This document shows positions 23,215 to 36,500 of a stretch of DNA of 64,000 bases, piece by piece. Source of the DNA: Lytechinus pictus (Eukaryota; Echinodermata; Echinoidea; Temnopleuroida; Toxopneustidae); contig NC_087261.1 of the NCBI RefSeq assembly GCF_037042905.1, positions 20,537,117-20,601,116 on the forward strand. Direction: 5' to 3'. Position 1 is the stretch's first letter, and each line of letters starts with the position of its first letter. The translations under genes were made by a program, and so were the position numbers. The notes under the pieces are model-generated. The model searched no databases and had not been told where the DNA came from. It was given only the letters and a program-made list of their open reading frames with translations.

Positions 23215-23739
23215 GTAAAATTTTATCTCATGTGATTATATTGTAATAAAAATCATTTTTAGAATACTAGTAAATTCACACATATTGAGCAAGTGAGCAA
23301 TGCCAAAAACGCTTTATTCCTATTTGCATCTTCTTGTCATTGCCGAAGGTGGGAACTTAGGGTAAACAAACTGTAGTGGAGCCAAACGGAACATGTAGCT
23401 TCAAAGAAAGCTGATGAAATTTTGGAATTTTCTCAAGGGGGGGGGGGGGGGGGAGGAATGTTCATGATTTGTTATTGTTGAATAATGGTATTTGTATTGA
23501 TGAATATGCTAATGATGATTTCATTTCAAGAAATAAGCCAGGGACCGTATTTACTGAGGGATAGGAATCTTAACTTAAAAATCCAATCTTCGTCAGTGAC
23601 TCGAGTCAGCGTAACAAGGTCTGATCAGCCTGGGTCGTCCGGGGCTTCGTCGGGCAAAAGTTCCAAAACTTCGGTCGAAAAGGTTGCTACAGCTACAGTC
23701 GGTGAGCCGGACCAGCCCAGCCGAGTCCGAGCGAATGTC

Positions 23740-24500
23740 AACATGGCGCCTACTCCAGATCCAGACACGGTGAGCCACGCAGAATTTGTGAAGTCTATGG
23801 ATAAGATTATAGAAAAACTAGACCTATCACTACCATGAGAAAGGATATGGCTGAATTTCGTTCTAACATTGCAGATTTGCAAGCTTCAGCAGCGGATTCC
23901 GCTGCAAGGCTCACTAACATTGAAAACAGCGACTTGCCTAATTTGAATAAGAATGAAAAGCTTGAAACAGATCTGAAACAAATGATTCTGGCTTTAGAGG
24001 TTCACGATAGAAAAATGAACTTGCTCATATACAGTGTTGAGAAAAAGAAAGACGAGAAGATGCTATAGGTGGTGAGAAATGCGATTCAAGAGTTGGGTTT
24101 CTCAAAGGAAGAGTCAGAGAGAATGTTCATTGCTAATGCCCACAGGTTGCCAAGAAGATCTACACATGGAAGTGAGCAGAATGTAAGCCGTGGTCACGAC
24201 CCAATCATAGTGCGTTTTGGGGCCATGATGGATCGAGATCGTGTTTTGACCTCATATCAGCAAAAAGCATGTTTGCATTCAACGACCTGTGATTGTGAAG
24301 GCTAGACTGCCCCTCGTCATATCGCCCATTTTGTTACGGATCTGCCAACATCGCTCAACAGAAAGCGCTTCTTGTTAGAGCAAAGGGCATATCTTATGAG
24401 GAAAAGTGAGAACAAATCTATGTGCATCAGGCTCATTGGTACAAATCTCCGGCTAGAGTACAAAGAGAAGGGATCGTCTTCACCATGGCGTGCAGTGATT
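23740..24500 (+). pseudogene. L1-like LINE ORF1 (coiled coil + RRM-like), frameshifted
   Basis: Three pieces in different frames form one ORF1-like product. A coiled-coil part contains DSAARLTNIENSDLPNL. LEVHDRKMNLLIYSVEKKK marks the start of the RRM-like domain. Then come VVRNAIQELGFSKEESERMF, IANAHRLPRR and DPIIVRFGAMMDRDRVL. The AHRL and IIVRF..(K/R)DR motifs are typical of L1/Tx1-type ORF1 proteins that bind LINE RNA. A TAG at 24066 and frameshifts after 23835 and 24290 inactivate it. No reverse-transcriptase ORF follows. Confidence 0.7.
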
Positions 24501-24764
24501 AATTGAGACAATAGGTTGCATGATTATCAAAAAAATTCTGTAAAAAAGGATTACGAGAAGTTTTGACAGTGAAGTCTGCGATTCTCAATTATTTATTAGT
24601 TCACTCGTGTTACTGTGATGAGAAAGAAAAGGAATCCACTAATACATCTACAAAGTTATTGTACCATCTACAAAGATATTGTACAAGAATAGTCATCAAT
24701 ACATTGTTTATCAAAGGGGTATGGCTACTGAAGATTGGATTGGCAAAGTTTTAAATGTTAAAGG

Positions 24765-24970
24765 TGTCATGTTATGATATGTTTATGCATGCGCGTGGTT
24801 GCTAGGGGTTGCTAGGTAACGCGAAATGTAACCAAGATGTAAGGACGACGTGCTCGGAGTTGTTGTTGAATAAACTTGATATTTGAGAGTTCAATCAGTC
24901 ATGTGTCCATCTCAGTGATATACAGTGTCATTCCACCAACATAACATTACATGGTGGCAGCGAGCGGAAC
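24765..24970 (+). mobile_element. Short LTR (187 bp) with primer-binding site
   Basis: The segment 24765-24951 starts TGTCATGTTATG and ends CATAACATTACA, an 11-of-12 inverted pair with canonical TG..CA. Directly after it is TGGTGGCAGCGAGCGGAAC, the primer-binding site layout of LTR retrotransposons. About 900 bp of leader-like sequence follows (to about 25.9 kb) without a gag or pol ORF, and no second LTR is seen. It is a truncated LTR retrotransposon. Confidence 0.7.
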
Positions 24971-24999
24971 TGAACTCATGTCAGAAATGTGAAATACTG

Positions 25000-26374
25000 G
25001 ACATTTGACGGGGTTACCGGGAGCGTTGGAGGAATGGACCGTCTGCTGGACTGGAATGCGTGTGTGTATTGTGTAGCTGGACGTCCGAATTGGGCTAGGC
25101 TGTACGCGCATTGGATCGCTGATCGATTTGAGGTCACACGATCGGACTCGAGGGAACCCTCACAGTTTTGTTTAGGCTTCTGATGGAAGTAGGAGTGAAC
25201 TGTGGTTTGCTGAAGTGAAACCTGGACTAGTGTAGACTGTAGTCTGGACTAAGTTGCCGGATCTTCCGCTGTTTCGACTATGGATGATTGAGGACCGTGA
25301 CTCGTGAGCAATTGTATTTTGGACTGAGGATGAACGTTCGTTAGCTTGGGGAGCCGACGGGTAATGTTAGACCTGATCATTGGCTGATGACATGTGTTAT
25401 CGATACCGTGCGTTTGGACGAATTTTGCAGTTAGAATTAACAGTAACTTACTCGGATCTTGGGGAGATCTTAGTTATAACTTATACCGCACATCACTTTG
25501 GAGCTAAAGTAGAAAGCTTAACATGTTCTAGTGAGTACAAACTGGTTCAATATTATTGATATTTGGACGCTTTGCTGTGCTCTTAGATCTAATTGTTTTC
25601 TTTTTGAGCAATTGTTATTTGGACCAGTCTAAACTTGTTTGTGGGTCTATATTGATGGAAACTGTAGACTGCATTTTTGTCACATGAATGTAATGTGCTA
25701 TGTGATTATTGATTTTGCATATTATGCTATATTGATATTGTGTTTAACAAATCCTGATGTGGTTATTTGTATGCTATATGTAAAGAGTAGAGGAATAAAA
25801 TCAATATAGCTATAAAAGCTGCTTGCTATTGTTGAACTTGTATCATCTAATATCCAAGACCAAGAACCCCAGGACGATGAAACCTACTTTTTGGCTGAAA
25901 AAGGCTCTAAAATTTTGAAAATTTAGGTAAAGTTACGTTTTAACTCTACAAACAATTGCTTAAAAGTACTAATTATAGGAAAAACAAATTGCCTGCCCCA
26001 AAAAACATATGAATAGACACCAAAACCGGAAAAAAAGACCACCAAATAAAGAAGTTGTGGCTAAAACTGTGATTTTGGGGGGTTTGGCGGCCATTTTGGA
26101 TTTTGGCCCAGCACATTTTTTCTCGGACCCAAGACAAAAAATATTGTCCTTTCATGTTGAGATACATTACAAGGAATAAAAAAAACCATTGCCATATTGA
26201 AATGACAAAAAAGGTATTTTTGACCCATGTACATGTATAACCCACTCCTATTATAATCATGTGTTCTATTACAGAGATATGTCTGCATCTGTGTGTTTGA
26301 ATTGAGTTGTCTATTAATGAGATTATTAAAAGTGATGTGTTCAGTTCCACTTGATTCTGATTATTAAATGGTGT
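25000..26374. other. Gene-free stretch
   Basis: Leader-like sequence of the LTR element to about 25.9 kb, then AT-rich DNA. No exon with supporting splice sites and no RNA gene is recognised. Confidence 0.4.
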
Positions 26375-26408
26375 AATTAGGTGGTCTGTCAACGACAGAT
26401 CACCTATT
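26375..26408 (+). mobile_element. Putative left terminus of a Helentron/Helitron2-type element
   Basis: AATTAGGTGGTCTGTC (26375-26390) is the exact inverse of GACAGACCACCTAATT at 39449-39464, 13 kb away. The following bases (to 26408) fold back on it (GGTGGTCTGTC / GACAGATCACC). In Helitron2/Helentron elements an asymmetric inverted repeat lies at the left end and just inside a 3' hairpin, which is the arrangement here. Confidence 0.4.
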
Positions 26409-28044
26409 AGTTTTGTCAGAATTTTCTTTCTTCTTTATTATTATTATTATTATTATTATTTATTTTTATTTATTTCCGCCAATTTTTTGTTCCAAGGATA
26501 ACTCCAGATCGGTTTTGTCAATTTCTTTCAATTTTGGCACAGTCAAAGGTCATTGTCATACATGTAAGACGTGAAAATAACATTTTCAAGGTCATCAGAT
26601 CATCGTGACGTCATCCAGGCGCCATTTTGTGAAATCATATCTTCATGATGTGCAATCAAAGGTCATTCATATTCATATCACATATACTTCAAATCAAGGG
26701 TCAACAGGTCATGTCATCAAAGGTCACATAAAAGGTCATGACGCGCGCATATCGCGCATATGCGCGCGTCAAAATTTTAAGCTGTTCAAAATCACTTTTT
26801 ATTCAAATGAGAGTACGTTTCAGGCCATTTTAAGCATTTTGCAAAAAAACGCGCACGCGTTCTGGCATTTTGCAACATAGAATCGCCACATTTTCTCTGT
26901 CATCATATTTGGCATATTTTTCCAAACATTTTGATACCTTGTTCACCTTTTTCTGACCAGTAATAACGGAATGAGCGTCCGTTCAAGACATGTCCGTGCG
27001 CGCGATCTCTTGTAATACATAGCATATAAGGGCAAAAACATGCCTATACAAAATTCATTGTTACTCTTCAGAATGGATGGGAACTCCGATTTTTTTTTCA
27101 TATTTGGATAGATTATGAGTCGGAGATATGATTTCATGTCTCATTTGACCCTCAATTAACTCATGAGGTCATCATAATGGCCTCCGAACTCAAAATTTCA
27201 ATTTGCATATTATGACGTCAGCACATTTTTGGAAAATTAATAGTTTCTCTGTAAATATTGATTGATTTTATAGAGACTGGTCTAGCCTCTGGGGTTACTT
27301 GGGTCCTGGGGTTAGTTGCGCCCCTTAAAGGTAAAGACCAGTTTTGGAAACGCCCTTCTCTCCAAAAAATAAAATGGAAGCTCTCATTACCAATCATGCA
27401 TGTGAAAGAATATGTTTTGACTAATACGTGATGATACAAAGGTTGCCGGAAAAGTCGGGAAAACGCCTTCTTATTGATATATTTGGTAAATTATTATATC
27501 TATTGGGACCAAATACATATCGCGCACGTAGTCGCGTAGTCCCATATACATCTTTCTGTGTACAGTGCTTGTAACTTTACCAAGACTGCGCCAAATTTCT
27601 TATCATTTTGATGATTCCAGAACCTTGCAGTAGGCCTACATACCAATACTTATATGCTAGATGATCAACCTTTTCTGATCGATTCCACAAATTTCTTTCA
27701 CAATGCAATCGCATGACCAGAACTGGTCTTTCTCTTTAATTGCTGTTTTGAGATGGATAGCTTCTTAGTGTTGCATTCAATTAGGCAGTATCACCAAAAC
27801 GACCGTTGGGCGAAAAAGATGCACTTTGTGCTGCATTTGACGCATTTGATTTTTATCAACAGTTATTATTATGTTAGAAGTATTTTGCAGTAGGCCAGTA
27901 GTCTATAGATAGAGTTCATAATGTTTTTTTTTTTAATAGATCTATATTCGTTTTTTAAATTACAAACAGTCATTTTTAATGTAATGGTGGAGTATAGTAT
28001 TTTGCAATTTTTGAAAATTATATTTAATTGATATTGTATTTTAG

Positions 28045-30312
28045 GTGTTTCCGGAAATTGTGGATTTTGCTGTCAACATGGCTGTTGTGGATGACTTCAT
28101 AACTCCACCAAAAGTCACTGTGAGTGAAGCTCGTGGGAGTCCAAAAAAAAAACGACTCAGTGTTGAAGGAAACTTGATAGAGGTTTGTATTTTGTTACTC
28201 TTGGTGTTTTACAACATTTATTTGTTTTGATGGTCTTGAGAAGTTGTTACAGATTATGTTATAAATGTATTAAAGTATTTGTTTTATTGTGGTGTTACGA
28301 AAATTAGATTTTAAACAAAAGAAAATCCAAAAATTGTATTTAAAATTATTTCCATTAATCAGTTTGTAGAATGATAAAAATGTCTAAAAGTTTCCATATG
28401 TACATTTTTACTGGTATATTTAGTAAAATGATATAGGGTGAGAATCTGTTTAAATATTAAAAAAAATAGATTTTCATTAGTTTTTATTGAACTTTTGGAA
28501 TTCAAAGTAATTAAAATTGTTTTATTTTTGAAGTATAACATGTTTAATCTGAAGTTTTTATGTTTTTGAAATTAAATAAATAATGCATTTGTTAATGGTA
28601 TTTTTCCAGGTGGGAGTGTTGACTGAAACGCCAGATTACAAGAGAAGGCAACTCAAACTTGCTGAGCCTGGAGATGATGGTCATATCATAAGCCTTACCT
28701 TATGGGGAGAGCAAGCTGTAGCTGACATTACCCCTGGACTGCAAGTGTGTTGTTCAGCTGTAATTCGAGAGGAAAACGGACTTCGAGCTTCTCCGTCAAC
28801 AAAAATTGAGGTAAATTGTTTTGTTTATCATAATTTTTGTTGAAATTTGTTTGTGTTGTTGTTTTTTTAACCTCTTTTTATGGTAATGGATTAAAAACAA
28901 ATTAAACAATACTTCATAATATTTTCAAGGTCAAATTATTAACCCCATTAGTAACTTGAATTCATTTATTTGAAATTTGTATTGGAGACTACTAATTCTG
29001 CAAGTTTGAGCAGGATAGCACGAGTAGTTTTGAGGACAATTGGTGTTGTAATAGAGTGCTAAAGTGATATGTGGGCTATATCAGTCAGTTGAATGGAAAA
29101 TGAATGACCAACGCAAAACTGTTTAAATGGGACCCCTTTTTTACGATTTGCGATGATGAAAGTTGTCATTATTTTCACGGCCAGCCGCCCCCGAGGCTGA
29201 CCAGTGTGTTGTGCTTTGCTCAACCTCAGCATTGGCTGAGCTGAGCAAGGGGCTTAAGCGAACTATGGCACATGTTGTCAAAAAGTGTCACACGGAAACT
29301 CACTTTTAGGCTGAGTTTGGGCTGCCACTCTAAATTTTTTATTTTTCCCTACGATGCATGCTCATTTCCACCTATGTTTTACCTACGCACATTGGCCAAG
29401 TTTTTACACACAAAGTCAATGGAAAAGGGTGCATACACCGTGTGCGCGCTTCCCATACAGTTACATATTGAAATCTATGGCGCTTCCTTATGTTGAATGT
29501 TACATGGTATAATTTTACGATGTACATGTAGGAGAGAGGGGGGTTAGTTGGCACGTTTTTCAGAAAAATGCTCACAAAACACAGGAAAGTTTAATTTCAG
29601 GAATGAGTGATATACCAGTGAAAAGGTAGACATCTGTGTTACCAATTCAAGGTATAAAAATGTTCAGACCATTAATGATTATTTCGAAAATCTGCCGTAA
29701 ACATGACCATGTCAAGCGTGCCAACTAACCCCAACCATGGGGTTAGTTGCACATAATATGGGGTTAATTGGATCATGAATGTAATACATATGGGTGGTTG
29801 CTCTCACACAGTCCAGTCTTAATTTTAATACAATAGTCTAAAAATAGAAGCATTAGAGTCACGGTCAATGTAACCTTAGATTTACAGTCAGAGCACCTTT
29901 TTTGGTACAAATGATACAAAATTCATTAAAAAAGATCAACTAACACAAATATCATAAGGTGGGACTGTAGTCCACAACGCTGTGCCAACTAACCCCGATG
30001 GCCTATGTGCACTTTAATCATCTCACCGCAGAAATTAAAGCTGACAATAGCAAAAAAATTTAACTTTAGTTAATTAGTTTGTAGCCAATGGTGGTAGTGT
30101 AAGATAACCAGAAACTAGTCATCATAATCTATGATCATTGGTGGTAAAATTGAACTTTTTTGGAAGCTAAAAAAAAATTACTCAAAAGGTGAAAAATCAA
30201 ACAAAGTTGATCATTCCAACAGTGTTGGTCGAGCAATATTGCAAACGATAGAGTGTATGCGTATTGTTGGTACCTTTGTACAGATGGTATTCTTTTGTAA
30301 AATCATAATTAC

Positions 30313-30345
<33 letters not shown>

Positions 30346-30457
30346 TACCACCACCACCACCACCACAACTACTACTACTACTACTACTATTACTACTACT
30401 CCTACTACTACTACTACTACTACTACTACCACTACTACTAATACTATATACTACTAT

Positions 30458-30502
<45 letters not shown>

Positions 30503-33500
30503 CACTATCACTACCACTACCACTACTACTATACTACTACTACTACTACCACTACTATTACTACTACTATTACTACTACTACTACTACTACTACTACCAC
30601 TACTACTAATACTATATTCTTCTATTACTACTACTACTACTACTACTACCACTACTACTAATACTACTACCACTACCACTACCACTACCACTATCACTAC
30701 CACTACCACTACCACTACTACTACTACTACTAATACCACTATACTGGCTGGGCCAAGATTTTCCAATGGAGGTGAGGGTAGCGCAAAGCAAGAGTTGATG
30801 ATTTTTGTCTCGCCTGCGTAGCAAAAAGCGAAACATAGCGCCGCTTTTCTGGCGGCGGCGGCGACGGCGTCAACATCAAAAACTTAACCAAGGTTAATTT
30901 TTTGAATTTTTAATATAATTTTGAAAGTATAAGTTCTTATTCAATGAAACTTGGACTAAAGGGTTATCAAGTATCCCCAATCATGTGAGGAGAATTTCAG
31001 GTCACAAAGTCAAGGTCAAAGGTCATTTAAGGTCAACAAACTTAGGCTATGTTGTGGCATCAACATAAAAAACTTAACCAAGGTTAAGTTTTTGAATTTT
31101 TAATATAATTTTGAAAGTATAAGTTTTTATTCAATGAAACTTAAACTAAAGGGTTATCAAGTATCCTCAATCATGTGAGTAGAATTTCAGGTCACTAAGT
31201 CAAGGTCAAAGGTCATTTTCAGTCATCAAACTTAGACGATGTTGTGGCATCAGGTTAAGATTTTTAATTTTTATTGTAATTTTGAAAGTATACATTCCTA
31301 TTCCATGAAACTTGAACATAAGGGTTATCAAGTATCACCAATCATGTAATTAGTCTTTTAGGTGACAAAGTCAAGGTCAAATGTCATTTCAGGTCTGCAA
31401 ACTTAGACTATGTTGTGGCATCAACATCAAGATTTTGAATTTTTTGCATAATTTCAAAAGTGTTAGTTCAAATTCCATGAAACTTGTACCCAAGGGTTAT
31501 CAAGTATCACAAATCATATGACACAAATTCCAGATCACATAGTCAAGGTCAAAGGTATTTTTAGGTCAGTAGACTTGGATTATGTTTTTCACAATTAATT
31601 AATCAATTTTTGTTATTTGTTCATATTTCATGAAAGTTATCAATCTTGGTACAAATAATAGTAAATAATTCTTCTGATGATTCTTAGTCAATATATTCAC
31701 TTCAAAATACTGATTATATTCAGAGGATTTCATTTTTAGGCGTCTGCTAATGGGCCACTCTGCCCATAAATAATGTCCCAACCTCAATTTTTCATCGTAT
31801 CGAATTGCGCAATGCAGGCGAGACCGCCGAGAGCGTTTCCCTTGTTTGTAAATTTGGGTAATAACAACCATGTTTTGGGTGCATTATAAAGTTTGATTTA
31901 ACATCAATTCTACATGTAGCTCAAAATGTATGTTATTGTAATACAAGGGGTGGGGAATCGTTTTGTTGTTAACTAATGTTGGTCACCAACCCCCATACTT
32001 TTCAAAATTTTGGTACCAAATATGGGTTTTGGTGCACCATAAAATGGGGATACCTCCATCTACACCCTCTCCATTGGTGCTCAACACATTACTTAACAAT
32101 GCATCAAATCAACGTCAATAGCTCAAAATATATAACAATCGCAGTACAACTACAACTACAAGGGGTGGAGAAACTGTTTCAGTTGATAAGTAATAATTAC
32201 ATTTGACACCAAGCGGGAGGATGTGCGAGGAAAGTGCACGATGGGGAAGTTTGGGAAATGTTGGTACTAAATCCAGGCTTTGGGTGGGAATTTTTTTTTA
32301 AATTCATGTGTACTGTTTTGACATAAAATTGCATGTTTGTAATATTGTACGTAATTGTTTTGTAATGTTATTTGATTTTTGTTACATTTGTACAGTTCAA
32401 AAACGAAATCTGGCTGGACGGAATTGTTGCTGGCATCAGGAGCAGAAGGTTTGTACTTTGTTGACATATTTTGTTGATTTATTAGGATTATTTATGTTTT
32501 TATTTTACAAAGTGTAAAAAATTTTGTTTTGGGTCTGTTAACAAAAGTGGGACACAAAATGTGACAAGTGTTGTAGTTTTAAAAGGATGACTGATATAAT
32601 TATGACATTTTATATCGTTATTAGTTGACCTGAGCTCAAGTGATCTATTGTCATCCGTTTTCATCAGTTGTCTGTTGTCCGTGGTGTGTAGTGTGAATAG
32701 TATGTGTGGCCCCCATGGCGCAATCATTTGCATCGAGCAAATATAATTATTCTGTTTGGCTATTAGCGGGATATTTCTGTTTGTCTGAACAAGCATAAAA
32801 ATATCTTGGTATTTGAATTGCGATACAAATCTTGATTTTTATTATATATGAATGCGTCCACAGTTGCCACTGTTTAATTTGGACAGCCTGAGAGTTATAA
32901 ATCTGTCTTTATTAAACGCAGTTTCCCATTAATAGGTAGGAGGATTTGTATACTAATTACCAAGGAATCTGATAGTGTGGATGCTCGCTGGGACTTCTCC
33001 TGGCGATCCCACCAAACTTGTTGGGTTTAGGGATGAGATAGTGACGTTGGGCTTGTAATTGATATCGCGCAGCTGTTTTCATCAGATGTGTGCATTAAAT
33101 ATGCTATTTTTACCTCGTTAACCAAAATCTCAACAACCTCTGGGTGGATTTTCATCAAACTTGGTACAGGGGTGCACCCCCGGGAGTAGATGAACTGATT
33201 AGATTTTGGGCGTAATCCGCTCAATGTCAAAGGGCAATCAACTTGGTCTCAATATATGCTAGGGGTGCACTCCCGAGAGTAGATGAACTGATTAGATTTT
33301 GGGTGTGATCCGCCCAACGTCAAAGGGCAATCAACTTGGTCTCAATATGCTATTTTTACGTCGTTAACGCCAAATGTCAATAACGTCTGGGTGGATTTTC
33401 ATCAAACTTGGTACAGGGGTGCACCCCTGGGAGTAGATGAACTAATTCGATTTGGGCGTGATCTGCGCAATATCAAAGGGCAATAAACTTGGTCTCAATA

Positions 33501-36500
33501 TGTTAGGGGTGCACCCCCGGGAGTAGATCAACTGATTAGATTTTGGGCGTGATCCACCCAAGGTCAAAGATCAAAGGTAGGCTGTAGGACTAACGGGCTG
33601 TAACTCTGAGGGTTATAGAAAGGGTCTATCGAGTATCATGTGATGTCAGACAGTCAGTCCGCAGCCCGTCCGAAAGTGCTCTATTTTATTCAGCGGTATG
33701 CATAGCCGTCCGTGGTTATGCATACGTAATGAGCTGTGAAGACGAACTTTCCGATCGGTGTTTTTTGCTCTTAGAATCGTTTATTCCTCACAAAATTGGT
33801 CTTATTTTATAGATAAAACTTTGAAATTTCTGATCAGCTAAATAAAATGCACATTTAATGTATTTTGAAGACCGATATTTAGCTTAGAAAAAATGATTTT
33901 TTTCAAGAAATATATGTGAATAAACAGAGCGCATTTTTGCATCGAAATTATACTTGCGTCAAATTGATATTATAATCAATATAAAGCGTAGACATTCTTC
34001 TTTACGACTGAAAAAGAATTATGAAATTTCATGATGTAGCAAAGTCAGGAACCACAAAAAACCACGGCAATGTCCATCGCAAAATGATTGGAATTGCAGT
34101 AGAATTGCCGACGCGTTCTGATTGGTCAACAGCGGCGCACAGACTTGCAACATTTTATATAGCTTAAAAAACCCGAAGGTAGTACGGAAGAGATCGATGG
34201 CGAATTGCGTAAGCGCATTGTTTTGGCGTGTGAAAGGACCCTGGTTCGAACCCGCCGGACTGTTTTTTTTTTTTTTTTTTTTTGGGGGGGGGGGGGGTGA
34301 TGGGGATATGTTTATGCTTTTTCTTTAAATCATATTCCTTCATCGTTCCTACCCAGCTTTATTCTCTTTTTACTTTCATGTGAAGTTCTATTTAGGCCTG
34401 CATTTATTAAATCATGGAGCTATTAATAGCTCTATGATTAATTCTTACTTCTTCTTAATCACTGCTTTTGATTTTCAAGTTCTTGATTACACTTATTTGG
34501 GCAGGGGTGGGAAGGGAAGTGAGTTAAAGGTCAAGTGCACATCAACAAAAAATTATTTGAATAAATAAAGAAATTTCCCTTTTTTAACACAAAACAGTTA
34601 TATACACAAAACAATGGTATGCAAATAGAGTTGATTATGTCACTCACATCACATTACTTTTTAAATTTTTGTTGCATTTTTATTATATAAATTTTAGCAA
34701 ATTTGATCTAAAAAATCTTCCTCGAATCACAATAGGTTACATTTATGGAAACTACGAATGTTAATGGAGGAATTAAAATCCCTCTCAAAATTTGTTAATG
34801 AAAATTAAAATAAAATATACATGTCATGTACATGTATCAAACAAAAAAATACACAAGAAATTAGAGTGCTTGTGACATAATCGAGTCTGTAATTTGCACA
34901 TTGACCAAGATGAGCATATAATTGTTTTATAAAATTAGGCAAATTTCTCAATGTCAAAATAGTATTTTTTTTAATTTTGAATCATAGTTTTTATGAAATT
35001 TTCTGCAATACTTTATTTTTCTTTAAATTCAAATTAATTTTTTGGTGGGGTGGACTTCTCCTTTACTCTTTTCTTGGAATAGGGAATGCACATTAATATT
35101 TATCCACGAACAAAATTGTCTAAACATATGCAAATCCGTAATTGGACACATGCTCACTTTCCTTTCATCCAGGCCACTCCCTCACATCCACCAGGTTTAC
35201 AGTCTTATAACAAAAATGATGAATTAATTATAATACCATCACACCATAGCTCCATGATCACACAACATTCATACAGTGCTTCACAACAAATATTTCACTT
35301 CTGTTCATATATGCAATAATTACTGTGGAAAACAAAAACAAGGCGTAACCACATTCAAATACCGTTTAAAAGGACAAATATATTATACCTTCAAAAAAAA
35401 AATTGTGAACATACATGGCACTTAACCTTCAGCACATTAGATAACATATAACAGAGTTGCTTGAGAACAAAATATGATTATGGGGCATTGCAAGAAACTT
35501 ATGTTCAATTTCAATTGCAAATCAACTACATGTTTGTGTTTAATCAAAGGACTTACCCTTAATTTTGGAATGTGTGATTGAGTAGAAAGTTTCTTGCAAT
35601 GCACTATTAGTAACATTAAAAATGTCCTTTGGTTTTGAATTGTGAATTTTTATTTTTGTCAAGCTGTATTCCTGTCCAAGTCAGTATTCTTAGTCCTCCC
35701 CAAAACTGTGCTCTAATTTTTTTGTTTCCAATATCGATAAAGATAAATTTTCTGTTGTATCAGTCCAAAATTTGTAAACGAAATAAGGGCTTTGTCGAAA
35801 TCATGGTCTGACCATTATAGTACATGATGGACTCTCCCAGAATGAAGTAGCAAGCAGAGACCAGAGTCAGCAAGTATGCAGATCTGTGAGTAGAAGAGAC
35901 AAAAAAGAGAGAAATAGTCTAAATTACTAAATAACCATTCAAAGTATGAATTATGTTACATGTACGTCAATTAAGAGACTAACTAAGTTAAGTCTAAGTA
36001 CTGTCTGTGACAGCCACAATTTTTTTATTTGAACAAAATGGTTTATAAATACTACTGACTACTGAGTACGGTAGTACCAGACTTTTTAGTTTGACTTTAA
36101 ACTGTTTATAGTCTCTAGAGTAGACTGTCTGAGCTAATCATCATTTAATTCTTAACCGCAGCCTGGGCTGGGGCAAAAATCATCATGGGGCTCAACTTCG
36201 ACTAATTAAGAAAAAAGGTTAACAATTTTCAACATAAATCAAGAAATATCTCAATCTATAATAAAAACTTGATGGAATTCGGAAACCTGATAATCATTGA
36301 ATAAAACTTTAGAAGGGATCTACTTATTAAGCTTCGTTTATATTGAGTCTTAATTAAAAAAAAACAAGTCCACCGTCCACAGACACATATAATGCGAGCC
36401 ATCTGCCATCATTACAGAAGTTTCAACGTATGGGACCAAAGGCGAAATTCTACCAACCCGCGACGAACGTAATTTTGGCATTATTTCGCGCCATCGTGGA

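Noticed and set aside
23485-23735. N-terminal extension of the L1-like ORF1
   Set aside because: Ser/Thr/Gly-rich with no recognisable motif; it may be part of ORF1 but cannot be supported.
26605-26880. Short frame of 91 residues
   Set aside because: Low-complexity repeat with 'aaggtcat' motifs; no homology pattern.
30131-30836. Long open frames on both strands (poly-Thr/Tyr, poly-Val/Ser)
   Set aside because: They are forced by the (ACT)n triplet repeat, which has no stop in several frames; no splice signals or non-repeat domain.
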